Source of the DNA: an uncultured Eubacteriales bacterium
GTDB lineage: Bacteria; Bacillota; Clostridia; Oscillospirales; Oscillospiraceae
Assembly (NCBI GenBank): GCA_900549405.1
Contig: URNZ01000002.1
Span: 1 to 64,000 of the forward strand
Length of the DNA stretch: 64,000 bases
Direction of reading: 5' to 3'
The notes beneath the pieces were generated by a model that ran no database searches, had not been told where the DNA came from, and saw only the letters and a list, made by a program, of their open reading frames with translations. Positions 61,362-64,000 of this stretch are shown here, in pieces. Both the position numbers and the translations under genes were made by a program. How positions within the stretch are numbered: the stretch's first letter is position 1; each line of letters opens with the position of its first letter.

Positions 61362-62357
61362 TCATATCTGTTTTTTGTTTCTATATTTCAAATAATTCCA
61401 CATGCGCAAGGCCAAGCAATATGCCGGCCAACAAAACACGATCAACGCCCACTTGATCTGCTCTTTCAGCGAAAAAACACATTCCTTCCGCAGAGAAAAG
61501 TCTTTTCTCAATTCATCTCTCACCAATGCAATGGTATTTCTATGGTCGTGAGCCAAACCGTTTGCTGCGATTCTTGAACAGATCATAAATCGGTTTTTAA
61601 TTGCTTCCCCTTTCAGAAATTGCAAATAGTCTTTTTCTTGTGCGAATTCTTCTTCAAGGTTTAAAAACGTTTCCCTGCACTGCAGAAGAATATCAAGGGA
61701 ACCCCCTGCGTTGTATAAACTCTCTGGACGCTGACAATAGTGATACTTTGCTTCCGAACCTAGGGCAAGTCTCTCTGCTTTGCGTAAGACATGCAAAACA
61801 AAATCGATATCTTCACCAACCGAGAAATCTTCCCGAAATCGTAGGTTTTCTATTGCACCTGCCTTAAAAAGTTTGCACCAAACTTCGTTTGCGATCCCAT
61901 TCCACATGGACGGTGTAATTTCCGACAGCAGGTCGATCGTCTGCGGTCCATGAAGTGAACCATATTCTTTGGCCACAAAGGCCCCGTTTTCCCAGTATCG
62001 CCCGCATTGCGCAACATCTGCCTGACAGGTCACGGCCAGGTTTTTCAGATACTCGAACATATCATTTTCAATCCAATCATCTGAATCGACCCAGCCGATA
62101 TATTCCCCGGATGCAGCTTCAAGCCCCGCATTCCGTGCAGACGACACCCCGCCGTTTACTTTGTGTATCACCCGGATTCGTCTGTCCCGTTTTGCATACG
62201 CATCGCAGATCGCACCGCTGTGATCCGGGGAACCATCGTCCACTAGGATGATCTCCAAATTTCGATAGGTTTGGTTTACGATACTATCTAAACATCTGCG
62301 CAAGTACGCCTCAACTTTATAAACTGGAACGATGACCGATATCAAAGGTTCTTCCAT
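61362..62357 (-). CDS. Glycosyltransferase family 2 protein
   Basis: 331 residues: ISVIVPVYKVEAYLRRCLDSIVNQTYRNLEIILVDDGSPDHSG, NGGVSSARNAGLEAASGEYIGWVDSDDWIE (DSDD metal site). Close in type to the 60267 protein and to the N-terminal part of the fusion protein. A basic, hydrophobic C-terminal stretch (about 290-331, KEQIKWALIVFCWPAYCLALRMWNYLKYR) may associate with the membrane. Follows the GT4 gene by 4 bp. Confidence 0.87.
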   Translation of the reverse strand: MEEPLISVIVPVYKVEAYLRRCLDSIVNQTYRNLEIILVDDGSPDHSGAICDAYAKRDRRIRVIHKVNGGVSSARNAGLEAASGEYIGWVDSDDWIENDMFEYLKNLAVTCQADVAQCGRYWENGAFVAKEYGSLHGPQTIDLLSEITPSMWNGIANEVWCKLFKAGAIENLRFREDFSVGEDIDFVLHVLRKAERLALGSEAKYHYCQRPESLYNAGGSLDILLQCRETFLNLEEEFAQEKDYLQFLKGEAIKNRFMICSRIAANGLAHDHRNTIALVRDELRKDFSLRKECVFSLKEQIKWALIVFCWPAYCLALRMWNYLKYRNKKQI

Positions 62358-62361
62358 GTGC

Positions 62362-63465
62362 TTACCTCAAATATTTGTTCTTTATGAACGCTGCTGCATC
62401 ATTGATGTCAAAGCCCGCAGCCTGCAGCTGACATACCTCTCCTGAGCGATCGATCATTTCTTTCGAGAGCAGCGCTCCCGCCCACACCCCGGCGCCCTCA
62501 TCCAGCGGCAGCCGGGTCACCAGCGGGGTGACCGCCGCCTCCGGGGGCACGTGCTCCGAGCAGACCACCGGCAGCCCCGCCGCCTGGGCCTCGATGGCCA
62601 CGATCCCCAGGCCCTCGAACAGGCTGGGGAAGGCGAACACGTCCATGGCCCACAGCAGCCGCTCCGGGTGCTGCGTCGTGCCGTAAAACAGCACCCGGTC
62701 CGCGACGCCCAGGCGCTCCGCTTTCTCCTTCAGCGCAGCTAAGTCACCGCCCTCGCCGATCAAAAGCAGGCGCAGGCCGGGCCGCAGCTTCGCCGCCTGG
62801 GCTAAGACGTCCAGCAGAAAGCTCTGGTTTTTCTGCTGGCACAGCCGCCCGATGTTCCCAATCACAAATTGGTCCGTCAGCCCCAGCTCCCGGCGGACGT
62901 CTTCCCGAACAGCGGCATGGAAGCGGAAGCGTTCTGTGTCGATACCGTTGGGGATAAACGTGAAGCCGCACCGGGCCAACAGCTCTGTCGGGAACAGGAA
63001 CCGGGCCGCCCGCTCCGAGCAGGCCCAAAGCGCCGTGGCGTCCGCCGCGCAGCGCTGACTGTACCGGCGATGGAGCCACAGCTTCAGCGGACGGGTCAGG
63101 CTCTGCCGCAGGTCGGTGTTGTGGCTGTGGGCGATTCGCACTGGGACCCCGGCCTGCTTCGCCAGGTACGCGTAGTACAGGGACATTCCCTGAAAAATGT
63201 TCAGGTGGACCACGTCATAGCGTCGCTCCCGCAACAGAGCCGCAAAGTGCCGGTGGTTCTCCGGAAGGTTCCGCTGGCTGCCCGAGAGCTCCCGAAACCG
63301 GACCCCGTGCTCCCGCAGCGCCTGGGTGAACACGCTGTCTTTCAGCTGCGCGGCGACGATGTCCACCTCCAGGCCGGTCAGGTCCATGCGGAGGAGGATG
63401 TTGTGCAGAAAGGACTCAATGCCGCCGGACTCCCAGCTCTCGCAAAAGCAGCAAATTCGCCTCAT
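62362..63465 (-). CDS. Glycosyltransferase family 4 protein
   Basis: 367-residue GT-B enzyme, first gene of the glycan operon. RICCFCESWESGGIESFLHNIL opens the acceptor domain. FTFIPNGIDTERF, FVIGNIGRLCQQKNQSFLLDVL and FAFPSLFEGLGIVAIEAQAAGLPVV (E-x7-E) mark the donor domain. ATG at 63465 with GGGAGTGAG upstream gives the family-like start. The first nine-tenths of the gene is GC-rich, while the last 40 or so codons (62362-62480) are AT-rich like the genes downstream, so a recombination joint may lie in it. Confidence 0.88.
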   Translation of the reverse strand: MRRICCFCESWESGGIESFLHNILLRMDLTGLEVDIVAAQLKDSVFTQALREHGVRFRELSGSQRNLPENHRHFAALLRERRYDVVHLNIFQGMSLYYAYLAKQAGVPVRIAHSHNTDLRQSLTRPLKLWLHRRYSQRCAADATALWACSERAARFLFPTELLARCGFTFIPNGIDTERFRFHAAVREDVRRELGLTDQFVIGNIGRLCQQKNQSFLLDVLAQAAKLRPGLRLLLIGEGGDLAALKEKAERLGVADRVLFYGTTQHPERLLWAMDVFAFPSLFEGLGIVAIEAQAAGLPVVCSEHVPPEAAVTPLVTRLPLDEGAGVWAGALLSKEMIDRSGEVCQLQAAGFDINDAAAFIKNKYLR

Positions 63466-63496
63466 CTCACTCCCACCCCACGTACAACCGCCACAA

Positions 63497-63637
63497 AATG
63501 ATTCATAATTATTATTACGTAACAATTTAATGCGGCATAACAACATAGATATTCTTTTATACCATAACACTTTTAGACAATAAAAACAAGGCTGAATGCG
63601 GGATATATGAGACGAAAATTAAATTATGAAAATCATT
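63497..63637. repeat. Imperfect inverted repeat flanking the glycan operon promoter
   Basis: AATGATTCATAATT (63497-63510) and the inverted AATTATGAAAATCATT (63622-63637) match at 14 positions with a 2-nt gap. They lie 111 bp apart, enclose the promoter at 63561-63589 and touch the recombinase stop codon. The sequence is AT-rich, so chance is possible. Confidence 0.4.
63561..63589 (-). promoter_or_regulatory. Promoter of the low-GC glycan operon
   Basis: Minus strand TTGTTT (63584-63589), 17-bp spacer, TATGGT (63561-63566), pointing toward the GT4 gene. Confidence 0.5.
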
Positions 63638-64000
63638 GGACCAACCCCAGCTTATCCAGCTGCCGAAGGTACTCTTTCCCCGTGGACATGAGGTAAATCC
63701 GTGTGGTCTCAATGCTGCTGTGCCCCAGCACATCGGCCAGTCGGACCACGTCGTGGCAGGAGCCATAGAAGGACCGGGCGAACAGGCTGCGGAGGTTGTG
63801 GGGGAACACCTTGGTCCGCTCCACGCCCGCCGCTTCGCAGAGGGCCTTCATGCGGGTCCAGATAGATTGTCGAGAGACCGGGAGACCGTCTTGGGTAAGA
63901 AAAATCTTGCCCGAGGCGATTTTTTGCTGTTTGGCGTACTTTTGCAGCTTGCGGCACAGGCGGCGAGGGAGCAGGATGGTCCGAATCTTGCCCTTCAGCG
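63633..64000 (-). CDS. Tyrosine recombinase, C-terminal part (cut by window end)
   Basis: About 121 C-terminal residues are visible; the start lies beyond 64000. The catalytic core is clear: TILLPRRLCRKLQKYAKQQ, then PHNLRSLFARSFY (His and second Arg of H-x-x-R), VLGHSSIETTRIYLMS (His and nucleophile Tyr). These are the XerC/D or phage-integrase type. It is transcribed toward the glycan operon and ends just before that operon's promoter, suggesting a DNA-inversion or site-specific integration role. The first catalytic Arg is outside the window. Confidence 0.88.
   Translation of the reverse strand, partial: LKGKIRTILLPRRLCRKLQKYAKQQKIASGKIFLTQDGLPVSRQSIWTRMKALCEAAGVERTKVFPHNLRSLFARSFYGSCHDVVRLADVLGHSSIETTRIYLMSTGKEYLRQLDKLGLVQ

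Overview
The window is one contiguous piece of a GC-rich (roughly 62-65 % by eye) Gram-positive genome. spo0A next to spoIVB, an alpha/beta-type small acid-soluble spore protein, lysA, a TAXI-TRAP transporter, a FeoA-FeoB fusion and many TTG/GTG starts with strong Shine-Dalgarno sites point to an endospore-forming anaerobe of class Clostridia, most like the Oscillospiraceae (Flavonifractor / Pseudoflavonifractor / Lawsonibacter type). This assignment is by gene content only. Promoters are mostly sigma-A type with an exact 17-bp spacer. Intrinsic terminators are abundant and often shared by convergent genes.

Layout. 1-3835: end of a division/cell-wall cluster (murG end, murA, ftsQ, ftsZ). 3946-9191: two small proteins, lrgAB, lysA and a uracil permease behind a leader-peptide attenuator. 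9304-15256: a calcium P-type ATPase and a hybrid histidine kinase, both broken, around a small acidic-tailed protein. 15499-17947: sporulation genes spoIVB and spo0A plus a TSCPD protein. 18261-21459: TAXI-TRAP transporter. 21540-23750: iscR-iscS-iscU. 23947-26925: a GtrII/GtrB/GtrA-like glucosylation cassette. 26984-30746: membrane proteins and cstA with a translationally coupled partner. 31110-33126: a broken LTA-synthase-like sulfatase. 33355-37444: potABCD, followed by a probable small RNA. 37922-42870: exopolysaccharide initiation, polymerase and glycosyltransferase. 42934-44318: a LysR gene and an aldo/keto reductase gene fused head to head by a deletion that removed both starts. 44381-46872: ferrous iron uptake. 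47075-52238: aldehyde dehydrogenase, flavodiiron protein, flavodoxins, cupin and TetR regulator (redox/stress). 52481-55923: SASP, a uridine-kinase-like protein, a highly structured RNA of about 340 nt and a secreted C26 hydrolase. 56010-63465: a low-GC polysaccharide/teichoic-acid cluster (TagGH-type exporter, TagF-like fusion, three glycosyltransferases), with a tyrosine recombinase at the right edge.

The most unusual items are: the structured RNA at 54627-54965, with two competing helices; a Spo0A whose phosphoacceptor Asp is Glu; a possible recombinase-flipped promoter in front of the glycan cluster (63497-63637); a pyrL-like attenuator before the uracil permease; a MerR-type 19-bp-spacer promoter with no linked regulator; and five decayed genes, among them a clean deletion joining two divergent genes.

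Three separate glycan loci, the LrgAB pair and the division genes make the window rich in envelope functions. The iron-sulfur, ferrous iron, flavodiiron and flavodoxin genes form a redox/iron theme typical of strict anaerobes.
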